A stretch of 14,406 nt of DNA from Patescibacteria group bacterium (GTDB taxonomy: Bacteria > Patescibacteriota > Minisyncoccia > Portnoybacterales > GWB1-42-6): positions 1 to 14,406 of the forward strand of contig JAHIST010000034.1 of the NCBI GenBank assembly GCA_018818145.1, written 5' to 3'. This document shows, piece after piece, positions 1 to 4,663 of this stretch. The first letter of the stretch is position 1; each line of letters opens with the position of its first letter. Below the pieces are notes generated by a model that saw nothing but the letters and a program-made list of their open reading frames with translations, was not told where the DNA came from and did not search any database. The position numbers were made by a program, and so were the translations under genes.

Positions 1-90
1 CTGAGGCGAGCGTAGCGAGCCGAAGAATCTAAATGATTAGATTCTTCGCTACGGTTAGCTTCGCTAACCCCCGTTCAGAATGACAATCGA
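1..90. repeat. Palindromic intergenic repeat (family A), cut by window edge
   Basis: Positions 21-32 and 37-48 are perfect 12-base inverted arms with loop ATGA. They are nested inside CGTAGCG (11-17) and CGCTACG (47-53). Read on the minus strand, the unit starts GTCATTCTGAAC and ends CTCAG. This is the same skeleton as the copies at 3030-3150 and 14085-14216, although the internal stems differ. No gene is visible here. Confidence 0.7.
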
Positions 91-109
91 AGGAGTCGGT
101 TTGGGAAAT

Positions 110-175
110 CCCCGCCGCTCCGTCGGCGGGGTAGTTTAATATCTAATTTTTAATAAAGTCCCGCGTAGCGGGACT
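110..175. repeat. Two GC-rich hairpins before murF
   Basis: CCCCGCCG (110-117) pairs with CGGCGGGG (124-131). AGTCCCGC (157-164) pairs with GCGGGACT (168-175). Neither is followed by a strong T-run, so they could be weak terminators for a gene left of the window or parts of intergenic repeats. The second hairpin resembles the GTCCCGC/GCGGGAC hairpin near 13060. Confidence 0.5.
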
Positions 176-219
176 GGATTGGAAATTGGTAATTGGTAAT
201 TGGGAATTATTTTCTGTTT

Positions 220-1494
220 ATGATTAGAGATTTATTATTATTTATACTTAAAATTTTGGCTCAAGCCACGCTCTGGCGTTATAATCCCGTGATTGTCGGC
301 GTGACCGGCAGTGTTGGCAAAACTTCGTCAAAAGAAGCAATTTTCGCGGTGCTAAAAAATAAGTTTAACGTCAGGCGGAATCAAAAAAATTATAATAACG
401 AAATTGGCGTGCCACTGACCATTTTGGGCCAGGAAACAGGCGGGCGGTCTTTTTTGCACTGGTTGAAAGTTTTCTTGGCGGGTTTTTTTGGAATTTTTTA
501 TACGCGTAAATATCCCGAAGTTTTAGTTTTAGAAATGGGCGCCGATAGAATTGGCGACATTGCCTATCTGGTGAGTTTTGTTCATTGCCGCGTGGGTGTC
601 ATTACGGCCATCGGAGAAATTCCCGTTCATGTTGAATTTTTTCAAGGAGCCGGACAGGTGGCGCAGGAAAAATCAACGCTGATAAAATCGCTGGACAAAG
701 ACGGCTGGGCTGTTTTGAATTTTGACGACGAAAGAGTCAAGGCAATGATTGCTAAGACCAAAGCCAAAATCTTTGGTTACGGGTTTAGCGAAGAAGCCGA
801 TTTGCGCGTTTTTAATCTGGAGCAGCATTTAGAAAATTTAGAGGAAGCCTTTATTAGCTTTAAAGTGGATTATCGGGGCAGCAATGTGCCTATCAGGCTG
901 AAAAAGATTTTAGGCGAGCACCAAATTTGTCCGATTTTGGCGGCGATTGCCGTCGGTTTGACTTTTAAAATGAATTTAGTGGAAATTTCAAAAGCCCTGC
1001 AGGATTATCGGCTTCCCCCGGGAAGGTTGAGGCTGTTTGGGGCAATTAAAAATTCATGGGTGATAGACGATACTTATAATTCTTCTCCCAGCTCGGCGCT
1101 GGCGGCGCTGGAAGTTTTATTTAAAACCAAAGGCCGCAAGATAGCGGCGCTGGGCGATATGCTGGAGCTGGGCGCTTTTACTGAGGAAGCTCATCGTCAA
1201 GTTGGCGCCAAAGCCGCCAAATGCGTTGATTTGCTTTTAATTGTGGGGGAGCGTTCCATTTTTGTAGCCGATCAGGCTGAAAAAGAGGGGATGGCAGAAG
1301 ATAAAATCTTGCATTTTGCCAGTTCGGAAGAGGCGGCCAGAATTCTGCAGGATTTAATGCGGGAAGGCGACGTTGTTTTAGTTAAGGGGTCTCAAAGCAT
1401 GAGGATGGAAAAAATCGTCAAAGAAATAATGGCTGAACCGGAAAGAGCAAAAGAGCTTTTGGTGAGACAGGATAAAGAATGGCTGGAAGGGTAG
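220..1494 (+). CDS. murF: MurF-like Mur ligase (UDP-MurNAc-tripeptide--D-Ala-D-Ala ligase family), short N-terminus
   Basis: This is a 424-residue Mur ligase, probably the enzyme that adds D-Ala-D-Ala to the peptidoglycan precursor using ATP. Visible motifs are the P-loop G30-SVGKTS36, LEMGADRIGDIAYL (about 104-117, matching MurF LEMGA...GEIAYL), LPPGRLRL (265-272), DDTYNSSPSS (283-292), LGDMLELG (311-318) and VLVKGSQSMRME (386-397). The ATP-binding and C-terminal domains are therefore present. The P-loop lies only about 30 residues from the start, whereas classical MurF has a UDP-substrate domain of roughly 80-100 residues before it. Here there is a short hydrophobic segment (residues 4-15) instead. 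The ATG at 220 was preferred over an upstream TTG at 193, which lies in AT-rich repeat-like sequence. No Shine-Dalgarno is visible. The MurF assignment within the Mur family is good; the exact substrate is inferred. Confidence 0.85.
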   Translation: MIRDLLLFILKILAQATLWRYNPVIVGVTGSVGKTSSKEAIFAVLKNKFNVRRNQKNYNNEIGVPLTILGQETGGRSFLHWLKVFLAGFFGIFYTRKYPEVLVLEMGADRIGDIAYLVSFVHCRVGVITAIGEIPVHVEFFQGAGQVAQEKSTLIKSLDKDGWAVLNFDDERVKAMIAKTKAKIFGYGFSEEADLRVFNLEQHLENLEEAFISFKVDYRGSNVPIRLKKILGEHQICPILAAIAVGLTFKMNLVEISKALQDYRLPPGRLRLFGAIKNSWVIDDTYNSSPSSALAALEVLFKTKGRKIAALGDMLELGAFTEEAHRQVGAKAAKCVDLLLIVGERSIFVADQAEKEGMAEDKILHFASSEEAARILQDLMREGDVVLVKGSQSMRMEKIVKEIMAEPERAKELLVRQDKEWLEG

Positions 1495-1512
1495 GGTTGT
1501 GGATAATAGTAG

Positions 1513-1540
1513 TTGATTAAAAGGACAGAGATGGTAGAAT
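1513..1540 (+). promoter_or_regulatory. Predicted promoter ahead of leader and small gene
   Basis: TTGATT (1513-1518) and TAGAAT (1535-1540) are separated by 16 bases, giving a predicted start near 1547. The transcript would cross the terminator hairpin at 1597-1613 before reaching the ATG at 1668. Confidence 0.4.
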
Positions 1541-1596
1541 AAAATTAAGATGATCCAATTGAATATTTCAAGAAACTTGTTCTAGTAATAAAAAAC

Positions 1597-1627
1597 CCCG
1601 TCCTAGAGGCGGGCCTTTTTGTTCTTT
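1597..1627 (+). terminator. Intrinsic terminator (end of murF transcript or leader attenuator)
   Basis: CCCGTC (1597-1602) pairs with GGCGGG (1608-1613) around loop CTAGA, flanked by an A5 and followed by two long T-runs. It lies 100 bases after the murF stop. It also lies about 50 bases after the predicted promoter at 1513-1540 and 40 bases before the ribosome binding site of the next gene, so it could act as an attenuator. Confidence 0.75.
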
Positions 1628-1667
1628 TTTTAAGAGACTTCATTAAACAGTGGAAGGAGGGTAATCT

Positions 1668-1958
1668 ATGATGAACGATGCCGCAATTTTGGAAAGGATG
1701 CCTGGTTTGTTCTCATTCAATCGAGATCCTTGCAACAATTGTCAAAACGGATACGAGTGCCTGAAAGCTTCTTGGATACCTCCAAGATTAATGAAAAGCT
1801 GGAAGGTGGAGTGGCAAAAGGAAGCGATGCACGTGCCTGCCCTAGGAGAAGAGCCCAAACCTTTGGCACAGGTGAAATTTCTCAAAACCGTCCGACCCGC
1901 AAAACTGAAATCATTTATCAAAAAAAATTGCAATGACCCCAACGGTCATCGCCTCTAA
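1668..1958 (+). CDS. Small hypothetical protein with CxxC-x5-C motif
   Basis: I do not recognise this 96-residue protein. It has no signal peptide or membrane segment. Residues 22-31 give C-x2-C-x5-C (DPCNNCQNGYEC) and a fourth cysteine is at 88, an arrangement compatible with metal binding but not proof of it. The C-terminal half is lysine-rich, so nucleic-acid contact is possible. The start is well supported: GGAAGGAGGG lies just upstream of ATG 1668, one of only two strong Shine-Dalgarno sites in the window. A second ATG follows immediately. The gene ends in its own hairpin terminator, and its leader contains another terminator. Overlapping frames (1730-1936 + and 1742-1942 -) lack such signals. 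Confidence 0.65.
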   Translation: MMNDAAILERMPGLFSFNRDPCNNCQNGYECLKASWIPPRLMKSWKVEWQKEAMHVPALGEEPKPLAQVKFLKTVRPAKLKSFIKKNCNDPNGHRL

Positions 1959-1990
1959 AGCCCTTTAGAAGTAAAGGGCTTTTACTTTTT
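1957..1990 (+). terminator. Terminator of the 96-residue gene, convergent with lexA
   Basis: An 11-base stem, AAAGCCCTTTA (1957-1967) with TAAAGGGCTTT (1972-1982), loop GAAG, is followed by ACTTTTTT. It overlaps the stop codon of the small gene and abuts the stop codon of lexA. On the minus strand it lacks a good T-run. Confidence 0.85.
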
Positions 1991-2586
1991 TAATAATATT
2001 TTTTTACCACCGAAACCACCACTCCGCCGATTTTTAATTCCTGTTTCGGATAAATTACCGGATAATCTTTGTTGGCCGGAATCAAAACAATCTCGCGGTT
2101 TCTTTTCTGGAAATATTTCATGGTCCAGGAGCCGTCCACTTCGGCGATGACAATATCGCCGTTTTTTGGTTCCCGTTCCGCTTCCACAATCACCAAGTCG
2201 TTTGGCGAGATGCCGGCTTCAAGCATTGAACGGCCCGTCACGCGCAGCATATAATTTTTTTCCGGCCGCGTGAGCAGATACTGGTCAAGCGAGATAGTAT
2301 CAATTTCTTCCTGCTCGGCCAAGGTGGGCAGGCCGGCCTCCACTGTCCCCAAAACTTTAAGTTCGTGCGCCAAATTTTTTGGAATAAGCCGGCCGGAATC
2401 ATCTTTTTCCAGATAATCTTTGGCAATTAATTTTTTGGCGATTTGCCATGCGGCGTTGACGGATTTATAACCCAAAAGCCTGGCGAGTTCGCGGTAGGAG
2501 GGGAGCCGTTTGCGGCGAAAATAAAAATCGCGCAGTTTGGCGACCGTTTTTTTCAGGTCGGAATTTTTAAAAAAGATTTGTCTCAT
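1990..2586 (-). CDS. lexA: LexA repressor, SOS response regulator (S24 self-cleaving)
   Basis: This is a 198-residue LexA. The N-terminal winged HTH (about 1-70) contains LPSYRELARLLGYKSVNAAWQ. The self-cleavage bond is A84-G85 (VEAGLPT), the catalytic serine is S120 (GRSMLEAGI) and the catalytic lysine is K157 (SWTMKYF). The spacing nearly matches E. coli LexA (A84-G85, S119, K156), which supports ATG 2586 as the start. An in-frame ATG at 2640 would add 18 residues translated from a palindromic repeat (RFRGND) and is judged false. The gene is expected to repress DNA-damage genes and itself until RecA-stimulated cleavage. Its promoter at 2674-2702 contains a matching operator. It converges on the small gene ending at 1958. 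Confidence 0.95.
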   Translation of the reverse strand: MRQIFFKNSDLKKTVAKLRDFYFRRKRLPSYRELARLLGYKSVNAAWQIAKKLIAKDYLEKDDSGRLIPKNLAHELKVLGTVEAGLPTLAEQEEIDTISLDQYLLTRPEKNYMLRVTGRSMLEAGISPNDLVIVEAEREPKNGDIVIAEVDGSWTMKYFQKRNREIVLIPANKDYPVIYPKQELKIGGVVVSVVKKYY

Positions 2587-2595
2587 GGGTTTTTT

Positions 2596-2650
2596 GTCAT
2601 TCCCGCGAAAGCGGGAATCCAGAATTTCTGGATCCCGCATTTGAATACGG
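2596..2650. repeat. Palindromic repeat in lexA leader (RFRGND type)
   Basis: ATTCCCGC (2599-2606) pairs with GCGGGAAT (2611-2618) around GAAA. ATCCAGAA (2617-2624) pairs with TTCTGGAT (2626-2633). CCCGCATT and AATACGGG follow with one mismatch. Repeats with an ATTCCC...GGGAATCC core are widespread in bacterial intergenic DNA. This one lies in the predicted 5' untranslated region of lexA. Confidence 0.75.
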
Positions 2651-2681
2651 GATAGAATGGTATTTTCAATACCATTCTATC
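2651..2681. repeat. Perfect 14-bp inverted repeat at lexA transcription start
   Basis: GATAGAATGGTATT (2651-2664) and AATACCATTCTATC (2668-2681) are perfect arms around TTC. The right arm contains the lexA -10 box. The centre coincides with the predicted lexA start site near 2667, so the full hairpin would not be transcribed with lexA. Confidence 0.8.
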
Positions 2682-2702
2682 TGAACGAACGTTCAGTGTC
2701 AA
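2674..2702 (-). promoter_or_regulatory. lexA promoter with embedded LexA operator (SOS box)
   Basis: On the minus strand TTGACA (2702-2697) and TAGAAT (2679-2674) are separated by exactly 17 bases. The spacer holds CTGAACGAACGTTCAG (2681-2696, plus strand), a 6-base-arm palindrome. Its core GAAC-GAAC-GTTC (2683-2694) fits the Gram-positive type LexA consensus GAAC-RNRY-GTTC. LexA bound here would block RNA polymerase, giving autorepression. Confidence 0.85.
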
Positions 2703-2710
2703 GTCTATCC

Positions 2711-2739
2711 TTGAAATTAGTGCCAATTTATGATAAATT
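2711..2739 (+). promoter_or_regulatory. Possible promoter of tRNA-Glu
   Basis: TTGAAA (2711-2716), a 17-base spacer and TAAATT (2734-2739) preceded by TGA (extended -10) lie 12 bases before the tRNA. The -10 match is moderate. Confidence 0.4.
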
Positions 2740-2751
2740 GAAAGAAATTAT

Positions 2752-2826
2752 GCCGCTATCGTCTAGCTTGGTCCAGGACACCGCCCTCTCACGGCGGGAA
2801 CTCGGGTTCGAATCCCGATAGCGGTA
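2752..2826 (+). tRNA. tRNA-Glu (anticodon CTC)
   Basis: The acceptor stem GCCGCTA (2752-2758) pairs with TAGCGGT (2819-2825), ending in a G-U pair, with discriminator A2826. The anticodon stem CCGCC/GGCGG (2781-2785/2793-2797) encloses loop CTCTCAC, so the anticodon is CTC at 2788-2790 and reads GAG. The T-arm GGGTTCGAATCCC is canonical. The body CCAGGACACCGCCC closely resembles E. coli tRNA-Glu. The CCA end is not encoded (ACAA follows), so it must be added after transcription. Confidence 0.95.
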
Positions 2827-2838
2827 CAAAAATTTCTT

Positions 2839-2888
2839 GCCGCTTTTTTGACAGCCCCGATATTCATCGGGGTAAACTCCAAAGCGGC
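2839..2888. repeat. Nested hairpin downstream of tRNA-Glu
   Basis: GCCGCTTT (2839-2846) pairs with AAAGCGGC (2881-2888). Inside is CCCCGAT (2855-2861) with ATCGGGG (2866-2872). It may be part of an intergenic repeat. A T6 run at 2844-2849 could help end tRNA transcription, but no convincing terminator stem precedes it. Confidence 0.5.
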
Positions 2889-2894
2889 GCCGCG

Positions 2895-3000
2895 CCTGCC
2901 AAAGCTCGATAATGATTAGCTGATATATAATTTAAAGCGAACTGGAGTTTGCTAAAAATTATAAGTCCGAGTAATCAAGCTTTGGTTATCGGCGGGCAGG
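2895..3000. repeat. Composite foldback element with rearranged arms
   Basis: The outer arms are CCTGCC (2895-2900) and GGCAGG (2995-3000). The left arm continues AAAGCT, CGATAA, TGATTA (2901-2918). The right arm has complements of all three (AGCTTT 2978-2983, TTATCG 2986-2991, TAATCA 2972-2977), but two are in swapped order. The core 2926-2963 forms its own hairpin (TATAATTT with AAATTATA, loop GG). There is no open reading frame of note. Together with the flanking repeats it fills the gap between tRNA-Glu and lgt. Confidence 0.55.
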
Positions 3001-3029
3001 GAAAAAACTGCGCGCAAGGCGCAAAAATT

Positions 3030-3150
3030 GACCCGTAGGGTCATCCCGAGCCCCACTATTCAACGGGGAAACTCCGCGAGGGATCTCTCGTGAATGCGAG
3101 CCGACATAAAGTCGGAGATCCTTCGTCGCTACGCTCCTCAGGGTGACGCC
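3030..3150. repeat. Family A palindromic repeat, copy upstream of lgt
   Basis: This aligns along its whole length with 14085-14216: GACCC-AGGGTC, GGATCTCTCG-GAATGCGAG, CCGACATAAAGTCGG, GATCCTTCGTC, CTCAGG-TGACGC. It contains several small stems, including CCGAC/GTCGG around ATAAA. The segment between CTTCGTC and CTCAGG differs from the other copy. Confidence 0.85.
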
Positions 3151-3188
3151 TTGTGCCATTTTTCACCAATGCGCGAAGAAAAGAAAAA

Positions 3189-4058
3189 ATGCCCTATATT
3201 GTTTTTGATCGTGTAGTAGTCGGCCAAATAACCCTTTACACTTGGGGATTTTTTGTCGGGCTGGCTTTCGCGGCCGGCTATCTTTTCGCTCTTTATCGTG
3301 CCAAGAAAAAAAATATTCCGCCGGAGAAAATTTTTTGGCTGGTTTTGGCAATTTTTTTTGGCGCAGGGCTGGGTAGCCGCGCAACTTTTCTTTTACAGTT
3401 TCCCGGCGAATGGCTGGCGGATGTGAGTTTACTTTGGCAATTTAATCAGGGAGGCTTGATGCTTTGGGGCGGGATTTTTGGGGCAGTGTTGTTTGGCGGG
3501 CTGTATGTTAGAAAAGCAAGATTGAGTTTTTGGGAAATCGCTGATTTAATCGCGCCCGCCATCGCGCTTGGCATTGGCATCGGCCGCATTGGCTGTTTTT
3601 TGATTAACGACCATCTCGGCACGCCAACTAATTTGCCTTGGGGAATTTTATGGCCCGACGGCATTGCGCGCCATCCCGTGGCGCTTTATGAGTCGTTGGT
3701 GGGGTTTGGGTTGTTTATAATTTTTTCCCTCCTTTGGAAAAGGAGGATTAGGGAGGATTTCGGAAATGAAATTCAAAAAATCCCTCCTAACCTCCCTTTA
3801 ACAAAGGGAGGAACCCCCTCCTTTTTTAAAGGAGGGTTGGGGAGGATTTTTGGGATGCCAGGTCAATTGTTTTTATTATTTCTCGCCAGCTATTCTTTTC
3901 TCCGTTTCCTCCTTGATTTCCTTCGCGCCTCGCAGGGCGTTTTGTCCGACCCGCGCTGGTGGGGGCTGACAAGCAGTCAATGGATTTCATTAATAATATT
4001 TATTATAATACTTACTTTTATAAAAATAAAAAGAGCAACAATAACCACTAATGGTTGA
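3189..4058 (+). CDS. lgt: Prolipoprotein diacylglyceryl transferase, with repeat-encoded insert
   Basis: This 289-residue multi-pass membrane enzyme moves diacylglycerol from phosphatidylglycerol to the lipobox cysteine of prolipoproteins. Visible family motifs are GRIGCFLINDHLGTPT (132-147, the Lgt signature), HPVALYE (162-168) and the conserved arginine R239 in the last helix region (FLRF). Hydrophobic helices lie around 16-36, 48-68, 92-107, 118-135, 166-183, 226-245 and 264-279. The ATG at 3189 places the start just before the typical N-terminus; a GTG at 3153 would start in repeat DNA. Residues 184-222, between the last two family motifs, are lengthened by three copies of a palindromic repeat. 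This adds roughly 30 residues to a loop that is normally short. The catalytic residues are intact, so the gene is probably functional. Its last codons overlap the opposing gene's terminator. Confidence 0.93.
   Translation: MPYIVFDRVVVGQITLYTWGFFVGLAFAAGYLFALYRAKKKNIPPEKIFWLVLAIFFGAGLGSRATFLLQFPGEWLADVSLLWQFNQGGLMLWGGIFGAVLFGGLYVRKARLSFWEIADLIAPAIALGIGIGRIGCFLINDHLGTPTNLPWGILWPDGIARHPVALYESLVGFGLFIIFSLLWKRRIREDFGNEIQKIPPNLPLTKGGTPSFFKGGLGRIFGMPGQLFLLFLASYSFLRFLLDFLRASQGVLSDPRWWGLTSSQWISLIIFIIILTFIKIKRATITTNG
3727..3851. repeat. Three copies of palindromic repeat family B inside lgt
   Basis: Each unit is about 35 bases: a CCTCC(C)TTT...AAAGG(G)AGG hairpin, then a (A)TTAGGGAGGATTT-like tail. 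Copy 1 (3727-3759) and copy 3 (3815-3850) are in + orientation; copy 2 (3779-3813) is inverted. All stay in the lgt frame. Copies 2 and 3 encode KIPPNLPLTKGG and TPSFFKGGLGRIF. Related copies lie at 11214-11321. Confidence 0.85.
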
Positions 4059-4069
4059 ATGTTGCTCTT
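4031..4069 (-). terminator. Terminator of the 148-residue gene, inside lgt 3' end
   Basis: AAGAGCAACA (4031-4040) pairs with TGTTGCTCTT (4060-4069). Inside, AACCA (4043-4047) pairs with TGGTT (4052-4056). On the minus strand a T-rich run follows, so it serves the 4079-4525 gene. It also encodes the final codons of lgt. Confidence 0.8.
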
Positions 4070-4078
4070 AAACATCAG

Positions 4079-4525
4079 TTAAGGTTCCGTAAGCCAACTT
4101 TTATCGCTTATGGTTAATTTTCCTGTTCTTGTTCGAGTGACGTAATGACCACTTATAAAAGGCGTAGGAAGGTAGGGTTTTTTTCCTCTGTATCTGGCGA
4201 CAAAAGGATTCAGCCTGTCATTATCTATCCAAAAAAGTTGCTGAATTGTACCGTCAATCCTTAAAGAGTATTCGTTATTTCCAATTTCATCAAAAGGAGA
4301 GTGGCCGGCTCTATTTATTAGTATTTCAGCTGCACCAAACAAGAAGTCAGGATAGTCCGGAAGGAGAAATTCCTTAAATGTAAAAACCATGGGTTTTTGT
4401 TTGTGCTGGTAGAAAACAATGTTATCCAGTTTTTTTTCTTCATAGTCAAAGATTGCCAAATGCAAATCCCATCGAGAAGGCCCCCGTACCACTTCCACTT
4501 TTATTTCTTTGTTTGACGATGCCAT
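4079..4525 (-). CDS. Hypothetical protein, 148 residues
   Basis: I do not recognise this soluble protein. It has no signal peptide or membrane segment and is rich in aromatic and charged residues (for example SRWDLHLAIFDYEEKK near 17-32, and QQLFWIDNDRLNPF near 94-107). The residue mix suggests a compact mixed alpha/beta fold, but no catalytic motif is evident. Its ATG at 4525 has the best ribosome binding site in the window, AAAGGAGGTG with 5-base spacing. A hairpin lies in the leader and a strong terminator sits just after the stop. It stands alone on the minus strand between lgt and rmuC, so the neighbours do not suggest a role. The clean signals make a real gene very likely. Confidence 0.7.
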   Translation of the reverse strand: MASSNKEIKVEVVRGPSRWDLHLAIFDYEEKKLDNIVFYQHKQKPMVFTFKEFLLPDYPDFLFGAAEILINRAGHSPFDEIGNNEYSLRIDGTIQQLFWIDNDRLNPFVARYRGKKPYLPTPFISGHYVTRTRTGKLTISDKSWLTEP

Positions 4526-4530
4526 AACGG

Positions 4531-4570
4531 CACCTCCTTTAAAAAGAGCGTTTCGAGCTTTTTAGCTCGA
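4531..4570 (-). promoter_or_regulatory. Strong RBS and leader hairpin of the 148-residue gene
   Basis: Shine-Dalgarno AAAGGAGGTG occupies 4540-4531 on the minus strand. A 7-base stem, TCGAGCT (4553-4559) with AGCTCGA (4564-4570), loop of four, lies just upstream. CTCTTTTT between them could pair weakly with the Shine-Dalgarno. I see no convincing promoter box further upstream. Confidence 0.6.
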
Positions 4571-4647
4571 GCCGATTCATAACGAACGGCGGTATTATGG
4601 TAACGCAGAATAGGTAAAATAGCAATATTTGTTTATTTCGCAATAAG

Positions 4648-4656
4648 TGTTAAAAT
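4648..4656 (+). promoter_or_regulatory. Extended -10 at rmuC; transcript may be leaderless
   Basis: TGT-TAAAAT (4648-4656) would start transcription about 7 bases later, at or next to ATG 4664. The -35 region is poor, and there is no Shine-Dalgarno. Confidence 0.35.
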
Positions 4657-4663
4657 TATCTTA

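Noticed and set aside
193..219. TTG start of the MurF-like gene
   Set aside because: It adds nine residues from a reiterated AATTGG stretch; the ATG at 220 is the more plausible start.
1571..1585. GAAACTTGTTC as a second LexA box ahead of the 96-residue gene
   Set aside because: The half-sites do not fit GAAC-N4-GTTC: the left half reads GAAA and the spacing is one base short.
2820..2849. Intrinsic terminator directly after tRNA-Glu using AGCGG/CCGCT and the T6 run
   Set aside because: The 5-base stem would use the tRNA acceptor strand and has a 15-base loop; it competes with tRNA folding.
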